Shown: piece after piece, positions 26,596 through 34,875 of the stretch
Position numbering within the stretch: the stretch's first letter is position 1
How the letters are laid out: every line of letters starts with the position of its first letter
Source: Bacteroidota bacterium
GTDB lineage: Bacteria; Bacteroidota; Ignavibacteria; Ignavibacteriales; Ignavibacteriaceae
Reading direction: 5' to 3'
DNA: 64,000 nucleotides
NCBI GenBank assembly: GCA_021831685.1
Contig: JAKBMG010000092.1
Location: 34,514-98,513 of the forward strand
Position numbers and translations under genes: made by a program
Notes under the pieces: generated by a model
What the model was told of the DNA's origin: nothing
Seen by the model: only the letters and a program-made list of their open reading frames with translations
Database searches by the model: none

Positions 26596-28694
26596 ACGGA
26601 ATATAATTTTCTCATTTCAAATTCGGATTGTTTGCCTTTGTTCCAATGTTGGACAGGGCGTAAATATCCAACCACCCGAGAATAAACTTCGCACTCTGAA
26701 CCGCAAGCAAGGCATTCAAACTTTTCTCCGTCAATATATCCGCAGTTTGGACAAACACTGAATGTAGGAGTAATAGTGAAATAAGGTAATTTATAATTTA
26801 TAGAGATAGTCTTGATTAATTTTTTAAGCGCCATATGATCTGTAATCCTTTCTCCTATGTAAATATGCTGAACTGTTCCGCCTGTATATTTTGATTGAAG
26901 ATCATCCTGAAGATCCAATAGTTCGAACAAATCATCTGTATAATTAACGGATAGCTGTGTTGAATTGGTATAAAAGGGAGAATCCTTTTCGTTAAATGAA
27001 GATTCATTCGCACAAATTATCCGGGAATATTTCCTTTTATCTATCAATGCAAGTCTGTATGAAGTACCTTCTGCAGGGGTAGCTTCAAGGTTATACATAT
27101 TTCCGGTAATTTCTTGATATTGCAGTAATTTATTTCTCATAAAATCCATTACTCTTAGAGCAAAGTCCTGCCCATTTTTAGAGGCAATACTGTCACCTAA
27201 AAGGTTTATACATGCTTCATTCATTCCAACAAGACCAATTGTAGAGAAATGGTTTTTCCAATATTCGTTAAATCGTTCTTTTACACTTCTAAGATAGAAT
27301 TTCATATATGGATAGAGATTTATATCCATATATTTTTCGATAACTTTACGCTTAATTTCTAAACTCTCTCTTGCCAGGTCCATCAGTTTACCGAGTCTAT
27401 CGAAAAATTCAAATTCATCATTCGATAAATAACCAAGACGCGGTAAATTAATCGTTACAACGCCAATCGAACCAGTCAGAGGTGACGCTCCGAATAGCCC
27501 CCCTCCTTTTCTGATAAGTTCTCTGTTATCAATTCTTAAACGGCAGCACATACTCCGCGCATCTTCAGGTTTCATATCAGAATTTATAAAATTAGCAAAG
27601 TAAGGAATGCCATATTTTGCAGTTATTTCCCACAAGATTCCCAAATTAGGATTATCCCAATCAAAATCTTCAGATAAATTGTACGTTGGAATTGGAAATG
27701 TAAAAACTCGACCTTTGGCATCTCCCTCTTTCATTACTTCCAAAAACGCCCTATTAAAAAAGTCCATTTCTTTTTGGAAACCTGCATAAGTTTCACTCAT
27801 CATTTCTCCGCCAATGATAACCGCCATGTTTGCATAATATGAAGGAACGGTTAAATCTAACGTAATGTTTGTAAATGGAGTTTGAAAACCGACACGAGTA
27901 GGGACATTTACATTAAACAGGAATTCTTGTACGGCTTGTTTTATTTCATTATAAGTAAGATTATCATATCTAATGAAAGGCGCTAACAGCGTATCGAAAT
28001 TTGAAAATGCCTGGGCACCGGCTGATTCACCTTGCAGGGTATAGAAGAAATTTACGATTTGTCCTAATGCTGTTCTGAAATGTTTTGCTGGTTTAGATTC
28101 AACTTTCCCGGAAGCACCTTTAAATCCGTTAACGAGTAAGTCATATAAATCCCATCCTACGCAATAGACGCTTAAAAGACCTAAATCGTGCAAATGAAAA
28201 TCTCCCGAAAGATGAGCTTCCCGGATTTCAACAGGATATATTTTGTTCAACCAATATATTTTACTTAACTCAGAGGAGATATAATTATTTAGACCTTGCA
28301 ATGAATAACTCATATTACTGTTTTCATTGACCTGCCAATCGGCTTTATTCAAATAACTATCAATAAGCTCTACATGTGATTTGAGGGAAATTTCTCTCAA
28401 TTTTGAATGCTGGTCTCTATATAAAATATACGCTTTAGCCGTCTTTTTAAAAGGGGAGTCTATAATAATTTGTTCAACACAATCCTGTACGTTTTCAACA
28501 GTAGGTGTTTTATCAATATATAATTGCTGAACCAGACTAATAGTTTTAATGCAAAGTGTCCTTGCTATATCTTCTCCAAACTCTCCGGTTGAGCCGGCTG
28601 CTTTTTTTATTGCAGTAAATATTTTATGAGTGTCGAACTCTACTGTATTCCCATTTCTTTTTTTAACGAACTGAATTGTAGTATATGTTTCCAT
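26592..28694 (-). CDS. nrdD: Anaerobic (class III) ribonucleoside-triphosphate reductase NrdD
   Basis: A 700-aa glycyl-radical enzyme that reduces ribonucleotides to deoxyribonucleotides without oxygen or B12. Residues 1-95 form an ATP-cone regulatory domain (FVKKRNGNTVEFD). The catalytic core includes HDLGLLSVYCVGWDL and CCRLRIDNREL. A Zn-ribbon near the end has CPNCGYIDGEKFECLACGSEC-type spacing. The glycyl-radical site is RVVGYLRP with Gly676. It shares one base with the upstream Cys-rich gene and overlaps nrdG. The upstream cobalamin riboswitch implies repression when B12 is plentiful, probably because a B12-dependent class II enzyme is encoded elsewhere. Confidence 0.96.
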   Translation of the reverse strand: METYTTIQFVKKRNGNTVEFDTHKIFTAIKKAAGSTGEFGEDIARTLCIKTISLVQQLYIDKTPTVENVQDCVEQIIIDSPFKKTAKAYILYRDQHSKLREISLKSHVELIDSYLNKADWQVNENSNMSYSLQGLNNYISSELSKIYWLNKIYPVEIREAHLSGDFHLHDLGLLSVYCVGWDLYDLLVNGFKGASGKVESKPAKHFRTALGQIVNFFYTLQGESAGAQAFSNFDTLLAPFIRYDNLTYNEIKQAVQEFLFNVNVPTRVGFQTPFTNITLDLTVPSYYANMAVIIGGEMMSETYAGFQKEMDFFNRAFLEVMKEGDAKGRVFTFPIPTYNLSEDFDWDNPNLGILWEITAKYGIPYFANFINSDMKPEDARSMCCRLRIDNRELIRKGGGLFGASPLTGSIGVVTINLPRLGYLSNDEFEFFDRLGKLMDLARESLEIKRKVIEKYMDINLYPYMKFYLRSVKERFNEYWKNHFSTIGLVGMNEACINLLGDSIASKNGQDFALRVMDFMRNKLLQYQEITGNMYNLEATPAEGTSYRLALIDKRKYSRIICANESSFNEKDSPFYTNSTQLSVNYTDDLFELLDLQDDLQSKYTGGTVQHIYIGERITDHMALKKLIKTISINYKLPYFTITPTFSVCPNCGYIDGEKFECLACGSECEVYSRVVGYLRPVQHWNKGKQSEFEMRKLYSV

Positions 28695-28912
28695 TAAGTG
28701 GATTCCTTTCTTTTAATTTTTTGTCGCGAATATTCTTTCTTTAATTCTATTAGGCAATTTTTGCAAAGGCAGTCCTGGTATTGATTATAAATAAATTCCT
28801 TTTCTTCTTCAGATAACTGCACTTCAAAACATTGGCATTGTGTAATGTTTCCAACTTTACATTCAAATACTGTTGAACATATTGAGCAATATTTTATTTC
28901 GTGAGAAGCCAT
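28694..28912 (-). CDS. Cysteine-rich CWC-family small protein
   Basis: A 72-aa protein with eight cysteines: YCSICSTVFECKVG, TQCQCFEV and CLCKNCLIEL. The arrangement matches the cysteine-rich CWC family (Cys-x2-Cys, then phenylalanine-Glu-Cys, then a Cys-x-Cys/Trp motif), although the central Trp is replaced by Gln (CQC rather than CWC). A metal-binding role is likely; the exact function is unknown. It is the first gene after the riboswitch and its stop overlaps the nrdD start (TAATG). Confidence 0.75.
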   Translation of the reverse strand: MASHEIKYCSICSTVFECKVGNITQCQCFEVQLSEEEKEFIYNQYQDCLCKNCLIELKKEYSRQKIKRKEST

Positions 28913-29171
28913 TTTATAATGTAATCAGGCAACATAAGACTTTAAGGAACAGCCACTAATCATTTTTTTGAAGAAGATTGTGTGTTAGCATATTTTTAAC
29001 ATCCTAAATAGTTAATCAAATTGTTAAAGAGTAATTGCTGAGATTCACAATGCTTTGCGGGAAGTGAAATTAAGAAAGGAAACTATGCACCATTAAGGTA
29101 TGAGAAAAAGTATTTCTTGAAAAGTGTGCATGAACCTGACTAAGCTTCATAACGCGAAAGCATTGCCATGT

Positions 29172-29341
29172 CGGTAAGGGCAGGTTTCCTGACTTGTAAC
29201 ATTTTTACCGTCCTTCCCATCTTGATTATTCAAAACAGTGGATTTTTTTGGTAAAAACTTTTTAGTTACTTACAGTTGCGCGACAGTTCGTGAATTTCAC
29301 ACGATTCCCTCTCACTTTGCTATAAAGCAAAACCATTACCG
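29172..29341 (-). promoter_or_regulatory. Cobalamin riboswitch
   Basis: On the minus strand the aptamer reads, in order, GAGGGAATCGTGTGAAATTC, CGCGCAACTGTAA, CCACTG, GGGAAGG and AAGTCAGGAAACCTGCC: the conserved B12-box core in the correct order and spacing. A closing P1 stem can be drawn between CGGTAA (29336-29341) and TTACCG (29172-29177). It lies about 260 bases upstream of the Cys-rich gene and should switch off the operon (Cys-rich protein, nrdD, nrdG, BtuB-like receptor) when adenosylcobalamin binds. The expression platform downstream was not resolved. Confidence 0.95.
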
Positions 29342-29877
29342 GTTAGTAAAAGAATAAAATAAAGAACTTGTTAAAAGAAATATATGATAACGCATTTTTA
29401 ATAGCAAATTGGTATTTAATAGCATGGCAATTAGTTTATCAAATTAAGAAATACTGCTCTATAATCAACCGGTTATCATTCCTGTAGTTGGGTTATACTT
29501 CCCTTCAGTACAAAATTATTTTATAAAGTGACCAATACGTAATAATCGTTTATTTTAATTATAAAATTGATTCCGATAAAGTATTTATATTTTAATTTCA
29601 AGAAAATAGACTATATCTTTCTAAGTAAAAATTATCTGAGTTCCGGCAGACTTTTCGTAAAATAAATGGAAGCGAATTGAATGCGGATAATCACATTTTA
29701 ATCTATTAACCTTAGGTTTATCAAAAGGAGCAGATCCTGTCCCAACTTTTTACATCTCATTGATATATTGATTAGCAAATTAAGCTAATCATTTTAATCT
29801 AACATCAAATAAACGGCGAACAAAGACATTACTGTTTATTAGTATAACTTTTAACAATAAAATTTAGAGGCAGAACC
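29342..29877. other. Intergenic region between riboswitch and DsrE remnant
   Basis: About 535 AT-rich bases, divergent promoters on both sides. No gene or strong hairpin was recognised. Confidence 0.4.
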
Positions 29878-30148
29878 ATGAGTCAAGGTAAATTGGTAAG
29901 AATATTTCACAGCTTATTCATTGTATTAATAATTACTCTCGGGTTGAATCAATTTTTATTTGCCGGACAACAGCAGGTTGTTAAAGCCGATTCATCACTA
30001 CACATCGACATTCCAATAGTACTTAAGAAAGCAAATGTTGTGTTTAATATGGATCACTTAGCTTTTGCCGGATATAAAAGTAAACGGCGGCGCCGTTGCC
30101 CGACTAATTGAATTGATACAGGAAGGTTACGTTCAAATTCAACCCTAA
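29878..30148 (+). pseudogene. DsrE-type exported protein with central deletion and frameshift
   Basis: A normal ribosome site (GAGG) and signal peptide (LFIVLIITLGLNQFLFAG) are followed by LHIDIPIVLKKANVVFNMDH, the opening of exported DsrE/DsrF-like proteins. The frame then runs into a short Lys/Arg stretch and stops at 30111. One frame over, codons 30071-30148 read DIKVNGGAVARLIELIQEGY then a stop, which looks like the normal C-terminus of the same family (compare the EGWAYIRP ending of the neighbour). About 70 central residues are missing. The gene appears dead, although the N-terminal 77-aa ORF could still be translated. Confidence 0.65.
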
Positions 30149-30263
30149 GTTTCCATTAGAATATACGGCTAAAATAGGATTGTTTATGATCGTCGTTGCA
30201 GTCCAGGCATTTGTTTACACATTGAAAGAAGTTTTAGCAGCAAGAAAATTGAATGACGTTTAA
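30130..30263 (+). pseudogene. C-terminal scrap of a membrane protein, possibly TRAP DctQ-like
   Basis: In the third frame, overlapping the end of the DsrE remnant, about 44 codons read KFPLEYTAKIGLFMIVVAVQ then AFVYTLKEVLAARKLNDV and a stop. A single hydrophobic helix followed by LKEV resembles the last helix of small TRAP-transporter subunits. There is no start codon or upstream portion, so this is a fragment. The family assignment is weak. Confidence 0.4.
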
Positions 30264-30312
30264 TTAGTCTTAAAAAAATATTTAAATGAAAATAATATAA
30301 AGGATATACAAA

Positions 30313-30663
30313 ATGGGAAAATATAAAGTAGTATTTCATATTGATGAAAACACAAAATCAAAAGCAAATGTGGTATTTGGAAACATATTAAACTTAATTT
30401 CCGATTTGGGTGATGAAAATGTGGAAGTAGAATTAGTAGCAAATTCCGAAGGTGTATTAATTTTCCAAAAAGGATTAGAATGGCACTCCGAAAAAATAAC
30501 AAAGCTGAAGCAAAAGAATGTTAAAATCATTGCTTGTGAAAATTCACTTCGTCAAATTGGAATAACTAAAGATTCACTTTTTGATAACGTTGATATTGTT
30601 CCTGCAGGTGTTAGCGAGATTGTTAAAAAACAAGCCGAGGGCTGGGCCTATATTCGGCCATAG
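30313..30663 (+). CDS. DsrE-family protein
   Basis: A 116-aa cytoplasmic protein of the DsrE/DsrF-like fold (PF02635 type). It shows KYKVVFHIDENTK at the N-terminus, VELVANSEGVLIF in the middle, VKIIACENSLRQIGI carrying the conserved cysteine, and VPAGVSEIVKKQAEGWAYIR at the end. Related proteins handle sulfane sulfur by sulfur transfer at this Cys; here the actual role is unknown. AAGGA lies 8 bases before the ATG. It survives intact in a stretch of decayed relatives. Confidence 0.88.
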   Translation: MGKYKVVFHIDENTKSKANVVFGNILNLISDLGDENVEVELVANSEGVLIFQKGLEWHSEKITKLKQKNVKIIACENSLRQIGITKDSLFDNVDIVPAGVSEIVKKQAEGWAYIRP

Positions 30664-30985
30664 AAATTTTACGGGAACAGCTGAACTACATTACAATGAG
30701 AAATACCTGGAAAACTTTCCATTACTATTTTTGTACGAAAGATTATGACAGGCTGTAACGGATCTTTTATAACACTATTTCATGCTGGCGTTGCTTTTAC
30801 CGCCAATCGGAATATTGGCTGTTTTGTATCTCTTTTCGTAATTGAATTAAAACAGGAGATAATTAAAAAAGCTTTTGCAGATTTTCTTTTATTGTATTCG
30901 ATAAAATTATTCTTCGAAAAATAAAAAGGTAACCTAAAAACAATTTTCAAATATAAGCTGACTAACATGGAATTTTTCTCTGGAA
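30664..30985. other. Intergenic region with possible gene debris
   Basis: About 320 bases without an intact gene. Short open stretches such as FHYYFCTKDYDRL (reminiscent of a YHS domain) and a hydrophobic LALLLPPIGILAVLYLFS end at stops in different frames. They suggest further decay but are too short to assign. Confidence 0.35.
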
Positions 30986-31594
30986 ATGAAAAACAAAATG
31001 AATAATAAAATTAAAAATAAAAAATCGTGGAAAAGGCAATTGATAGAATGGGGTGTAATAATCATTACCGTAGCTTTTTTATATTATACAGGGTTTTATA
31101 CTGAAGTATTAGGGCGGATTCAGCAAGTTGTTTTGGCAACCGGACTGCTGCAAACTGAAATTAAAATACCTGCTAATGAACAGCAAGCAGCAAGTTATGA
31201 TTTAAAACTTACCGGTTTTGATGGAAAACAAACTAGTCTTTCCGATTTCAAAGGTAAAACAATTTTCTTAAACTTCTGGGCTTCATGGTGCCCACCGTGC
31301 AGAGCTGAAATGCCGACAATCCAAAGTATATATAATAAAATGAAAAATAAGCCTGATCTGGTTTTCGTTTTAGTTAGCCTTGATGAAGATACTACAAAAG
31401 CAAAAATATTTATTAAAAAAGAAGGATTTAATTTTCCCGTATATTTTATAAACGGTTATCTTCCACAAATATATGATACCGGGACAATACCATCGACTTT
31501 TATAATTTCAAAAGAAGGCACTATTGCAGCAAAGAGAGTGGGTATGTATGATTATAATACCAAATATTTTATACGATTTCTTAACGCAATATGA
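30986..31594 (+). CDS. TlpA/ResA-like membrane-anchored thioredoxin
   Basis: A 202-aa protein with a lysine-rich start, one membrane helix (WGVIIITVAFLYYTGFYTEV) and a periplasmic thioredoxin domain. The active site is WASWCPPCRAEMP with the CxxC redox pair. It also shows NFWASW, the later PVYFINGYLPQIYDTGTIPST cis-Pro region and TFIISKEG. Such proteins reduce disulfides, for example in cytochrome c maturation or sulfur metabolism. It follows a DsrE gene and gene remnants, so a sulfur-related role is possible. Start chosen as the first ATG; one at 30998 is an alternative. Confidence 0.9.
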   Translation: MKNKMNNKIKNKKSWKRQLIEWGVIIITVAFLYYTGFYTEVLGRIQQVVLATGLLQTEIKIPANEQQAASYDLKLTGFDGKQTSLSDFKGKTIFLNFWASWCPPCRAEMPTIQSIYNKMKNKPDLVFVLVSLDEDTTKAKIFIKKEGFNFPVYFINGYLPQIYDTGTIPSTFIISKEGTIAAKRVGMYDYNTKYFIRFLNAI

Positions 31595-31650
31595 AACATA
31601 CGTTGATATGGGAATTAAGATATCAGCAGTTGTTTAACTATGTTATTTAT

Positions 31651-31736
31651 GGCACTTCTAAAAACTAGCTTTTATAAAAATTTAACGCAAAGAATACGCA
31701 ACGTTCGCAGAGAATATTGAAGTTTTTAGAAGTGCC
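31651..31736. mobile_element. 86-bp element with perfect 16-bp terminal inverted repeats
   Basis: GGCACTTCTAAAAACT (31651-31666) is repeated as its exact reverse complement at 31721-31736, flanking 54 bases that include ACGCAAAGAATACGCAACG. Size and ends fit a MITE-like, non-autonomous relic of an insertion sequence. No target-site duplication is obvious. It lies immediately before a truncated gene. Confidence 0.6.
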
Positions 31737-31741
31737 CTAGA

Positions 31742-32152
31742 ATGGCAAATGATGCCGTTATGGTTGTTACTCCGCAAGAATGGCAAAATATTATTTCTGA
31801 TGCTCCCTATATAAAAAATACGCTGCGAATAAATGACTCTTGGGTTAGATCTAAATTTGTAGATACCTCAGCAAACAAAGAATCTATCGAGACTATAGCG
31901 AAAGTTGTGGGTAAAGAAAATATTGTCGTTTCTGCAGGAGCCTTTACTGCTTTTAAAATTAAGTTAACGACTTATCATCATAATCCGGATTACACTATAG
32001 ATAATGGATATGAATATTTTGTTCATAATGTCGGGTTGGTTTTAAAAGAATTAGATATGGTAGTATATCAGTGGAATTCCAGTACAAACAGCACGATCAA
32101 TTACAGAATAATAATACGCACTGAACTTGTCTCTTATCATTTTGTCCAATAA
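31742..32152 (+). pseudogene. 5'-truncated secreted-protein fragment
   Basis: A 136-aa ORF with no signal peptide or ribosome site. It contains a segment GKENIVVSAGAFTAFKIKLT and YEYFVHNVGLVLKELD, as seen near the C-terminal ends of lipoprotein-like secreted proteins (property derived from a fixed 'v-aG-F-a-k' pattern). The frame is open upstream only to the edge of the inverted-repeat element at 31736. A degraded T9SS sorting domain lies about 60 bases downstream. It looks like the middle of a T9SS substrate whose N-terminus was removed. Confidence 0.55.
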
Positions 32153-32204
32153 TTAACTTGCAAAACCACTTAATCTACGGCTAAAGCCGGGTAAGCTTTC
32201 GCGT

Positions 32205-32400
32205 TTGGACTTTGTAATAATAAGGGTTTATGATATTCTCGGAAATGAGGTAGCAAGTTTGGCTAATGAAGAAAAACCGGCGAGAAATTATAGTACACAG
32301 TTGGCAATAGACAGTAATCCCATTGACAAGCGGGGTAAATTTTTACAGAATGCAGGCGGGAAGTTTTGTGGAGACGAAAAAGAATAATGGGGAAAAGCCG
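32205..32400 (+). pseudogene. Degraded T9SS C-terminal sorting domain
   Basis: Codons from about 32205 give FVIIRVYDILGNEVASLANEEKP, the middle of a type A sorting domain. The frame then shifts: in another frame bases near 32333-32380 give SGVNFYRMQAGSFVETKK, the end of the same domain. The PNPFNP start is missing. It belongs with the truncated gene just upstream. Confidence 0.8.
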
Positions 32401-32715
32401 CTCAATTCTATTAATTCACTACTTTAATTTTTCAAGAGTTGCAAAACATCTGTGAGTAATATAAAAGACAGCGCTATGCGGGGGATTTCTTCTCCCTATT
32501 GGTCGTAGCAATGACAACAGGATCAGTCATTTGGGCTTTGAAGTAATAACAGCGCACTTTACTTATCTAACTGAATAACGCCGGACATAATCCTAATACT
32601 GCCATTAGTCAAATAAAACGGGAATATTATTTTACAATAATTATCTTTGGCCATAAAATAATTATTCCAAAGCTTGTAACAATTATTCCATTCATTTCGT
32701 CTATTAAGTAAAAAG
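32401..32715. other. Intergenic region with repeat-like segment
   Basis: No gene seen. At 32470-32515 GCTATGCGGGGGATTTCTTC, followed by a GGTCG...AATGAC string, resembles segments of the 44.15-44.31 kb repeat region. It also contains the promoter region of the ECF sigma operon. Confidence 0.4.
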
Positions 32716-33249
32716 ATGTTAAAGTCTTTACGATACAAAATACTAATTAAGCAGCATAAAAATAGAATCTACAGTTATTCTTTTTTGATGTTGAGAAACC
32801 GGATGGATGCTGATGATATTACTCAAGAAGTTCTAATCCGTATCTGGAAGAATATCGATAGCTTCGACATCAACAGGGCTAAATCGTGGATAATGAGAAC
32901 TACTCACAATTTATGCTTAGATTATTTGCGGAAACGTCAGTCCTCGACAAAAAAGTTTATTGAAATAGATGAAGAATTTGAAAATAATTTTAAGGAGGAA
33001 GATGTGCTAAGTGACCCGGAAATTACCCTCCGGCGGGAAACCGTGAAATTAAAAATTAAGGAAGCAGTTGAGAATCTGCCGGAACAGTTAAAGAGTGTTT
33101 TTGTCCTTTACGAATTTGAAGGAATGAGATATAAAGATATAAGCGAAATATTAAATATCCCTATAAACAGCGTTAAAGTTTACTTGTTGCGTGCAAGGAA
33201 AAAATTACAGTTTGAATTGAAGGAATTTGTTCATGAAGAAGCAATTTGA
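32716..33249 (+). CDS. ECF-type RNA polymerase sigma factor
   Basis: A 177-aa sigma-70 family protein with only regions 2 and 4. Region 2 shows NRMDADDITQEVLIRIWKNI and SWIMRTTHNLCLDYLRKR. Region 4 shows LPEQLKSVFVLYEFEGMRYK and the helix-turn-helix ISEILNIPINSVKVYLLRAR. It should direct transcription of the downstream genes and perhaps others. It overlaps the anti-sigma gene by 17 bases, a coupling typical of sigma/anti-sigma pairs. Confidence 0.94.
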   Translation: MLKSLRYKILIKQHKNRIYSYSFLMLRNRMDADDITQEVLIRIWKNIDSFDINRAKSWIMRTTHNLCLDYLRKRQSSTKKFIEIDEEFENNFKEEDVLSDPEITLRRETVKLKIKEAVENLPEQLKSVFVLYEFEGMRYKDISEILNIPINSVKVYLLRARKKLQFELKEFVHEEAI

Positions 33250-33781
33250 AATCGACGATAATTATATTGATAAAATTATTTCCGTTGCTTACGGAGATGG
33301 AAGTCTGTTTGATAAAATTGAAGTTCATATAAAAGCTTATTTAAATCCTCAGGTAAAGAATATTTTAAATGACTATAAGGCAACAGCAAAAGAGGTTAGA
33401 AATGTTTCAAAGGAATATAGATCAACTGAGTCTTTGAAGGATGTCCGGAGTGAAATTGATATCCGGGATAATGCGTTTATCTCTTTAGTATCTAGTTTAT
33501 ACAAAGTCCTTGTAATGAAACCGGTGTATTCATCTGCTGCGTTAATAATCATTCTAAGTGTTTCAACTTTCCTTTTATTAAGACAGCCGAAACAGGAACC
33601 GACTTATTCAAAAGAGCAGGTTACCCTGGCGGAAACACAGGTTAAAGAATCATTTGCACTGGTAGGAAAAATATTAGCAAAAGCACAAAATAAAATAACT
33701 AATGAAGTAATAAGTAATGACGTGGCGCGACCTATTCAAAAGAGTACAGCGGTTATTAATAATTTATTTAACGGAGGATAA
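33233..33781 (+). CDS. Probable membrane anti-sigma factor
   Basis: A 182-aa protein. The track starts at a TTG at 33227; the ATG at 33233 has AAGGA 8 bases upstream and is preferred. The first ~95 residues are charged and cytoplasmic, then one membrane helix (SSAALIIILSVSTFLLL), then a short outside region. There is no zinc-binding HxxxCxxC motif. The identity is inferred from the overlap with the sigma gene and the single-pass topology. Confidence 0.7.
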   Translation: MKKQFEIDDNYIDKIISVAYGDGSLFDKIEVHIKAYLNPQVKNILNDYKATAKEVRNVSKEYRSTESLKDVRSEIDIRDNAFISLVSSLYKVLVMKPVYSSAALIIILSVSTFLLLRQPKQEPTYSKEQVTLAETQVKESFALVGKILAKAQNKITNEVISNDVARPIQKSTAVINNLFNGG

Positions 33782-33782
33782 A

Positions 33783-34349
33783 ATGAAAAACATAATTAAA
33801 ATATTCTTTGCGATTTTTATTTTTGCAGCGTCTGTTTCACTTGCGCAAAATGACAAAGATTATTCAAAAGATCCCGGCTACTTTGATTTTGGAAACCTCT
33901 CGCACTTTATTCAAGGCGATAATGTTACCGAAGTTAATATTGACAGTCATTTACTAAACATGATGAACGGATCAACAGGTGACACTAACGATGACCTATC
34001 ACAACTTGTTCATGGCTTAAAGTTGGTTAAAGTCTATTCATTTGATGTAAAGTTGAAGGAGAAAAAAGAATTGCTAGGCAAAATGGATGAAATGGATGAA
34101 AGTCTGACATCAAAAAATTGGGATAGAATTGTAAAAGTGAAAGAACCCGGCGAATACACTTTCGTATATATTAAGTCAGCCGGAAATAATAAGGAAATTT
34201 CCGGACTCGTTGTGTCTACTTTTGAAAAAGACGGCAAAGCTACTTTTGTAAATATTGTTGGGAATATAAATATGAATGCTATAGGTAAATTAAGCCAAAA
34301 GTTTAATATTCCTTCCCTCGATGGAATAGATAACAAGAAGGATAAATAA
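33783..34349 (+). CDS. DUF4252-domain exported protein
   Basis: A 188-aa protein with a Sec signal peptide (NIIKIFFAIFIFAASVSLAQ). The track ORF begins upstream, but the ATG at 33783, preceded by GGAGG and one base past the anti-sigma stop, is clearly the start. The body carries NIDSHLLNMMN, LVHGLKLVKVYSFDV, GEYTFVYIKSA and VNIVGNINMNAIGKL, the pattern of DUF4252. The function of the family is unknown; it commonly accompanies ECF sigma factors in Bacteroidota and may be their regulon member or signal protein. Confidence 0.85.
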   Translation: MKNIIKIFFAIFIFAASVSLAQNDKDYSKDPGYFDFGNLSHFIQGDNVTEVNIDSHLLNMMNGSTGDTNDDLSQLVHGLKLVKVYSFDVKLKEKKELLGKMDEMDESLTSKNWDRIVKVKEPGEYTFVYIKSAGNNKEISGLVVSTFEKDGKATFVNIVGNINMNAIGKLSQKFNIPSLDGIDNKKDK

Positions 34350-34350
34350 G

Positions 34351-34875
34351 ATGTACCGGAAGACGGCTTTAATCTTACCCCTAATTTTATTCAGCTTTAT
34401 TGCTACCGGTTGTTACCAAGTAAACGGGAGTTTTTCAGAAATAAAGAATGAAATTTTATCTTCCATCGGGAGTCACTATAATAGGGACATTGAATTTTCA
34501 CTTGGTTCAGTTTCAATGTCAATCGTTAGGACTTTTGTAAACCATGATGATGAAGATATGCTAAAAAATATTTCGGGCATTCAGATCGGTATTTATAAAG
34601 GAATAACCATTGAACAAAGCAATTATAATTTGTTTCAAAGAATTAATGAAAAGTTAGTGCGTAACGGATGGAAATATTTCGTAAGAGAAACAAACCGCAA
34701 TGAAATGACCTTAATATATTTTCAGCAAAATAGCGACAAACAAATTTCTTCAATGTTTATAGTATCATTAAACAAAGAAGAACTTTCACTTATTGAATTA
34801 AATGGCAAATTAGATAAAGTCATACTTGCTGCGATTAAGGAAAAGGGGACACTAATCAAACAATCAGATATATAA
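34351..34875 (+). CDS. DUF4252-like lipoprotein
   Basis: A 174-aa protein beginning with a lipoprotein signal (LPLILFSFIATGC, lipobox ATGC). The remainder shows GIQIGIYKGI, ERINEKL-like and a C-terminal IELNGKLDKVILAAIKEKG stretch, a diverged version of the DUF4252 pattern of its neighbour. The two are likely paralogues. It starts one base after the preceding stop, as the last gene of the sigma operon. Confidence 0.75.
   Translation: MYRKTALILPLILFSFIATGCYQVNGSFSEIKNEILSSIGSHYNRDIEFSLGSVSMSIVRTFVNHDDEDMLKNISGIQIGIYKGITIEQSNYNLFQRINEKLVRNGWKYFVRETNRNEMTLIYFQQNSDKQISSMFIVSLNKEELSLIELNGKLDKVILAAIKEKGTLIKQSDI

Noticed and set aside
30709-30860. Possible YHS-domain fragment (YYFCTKDYDRL)
   Set aside because: Too short and frame-broken to assign with confidence; recorded only as possible debris.
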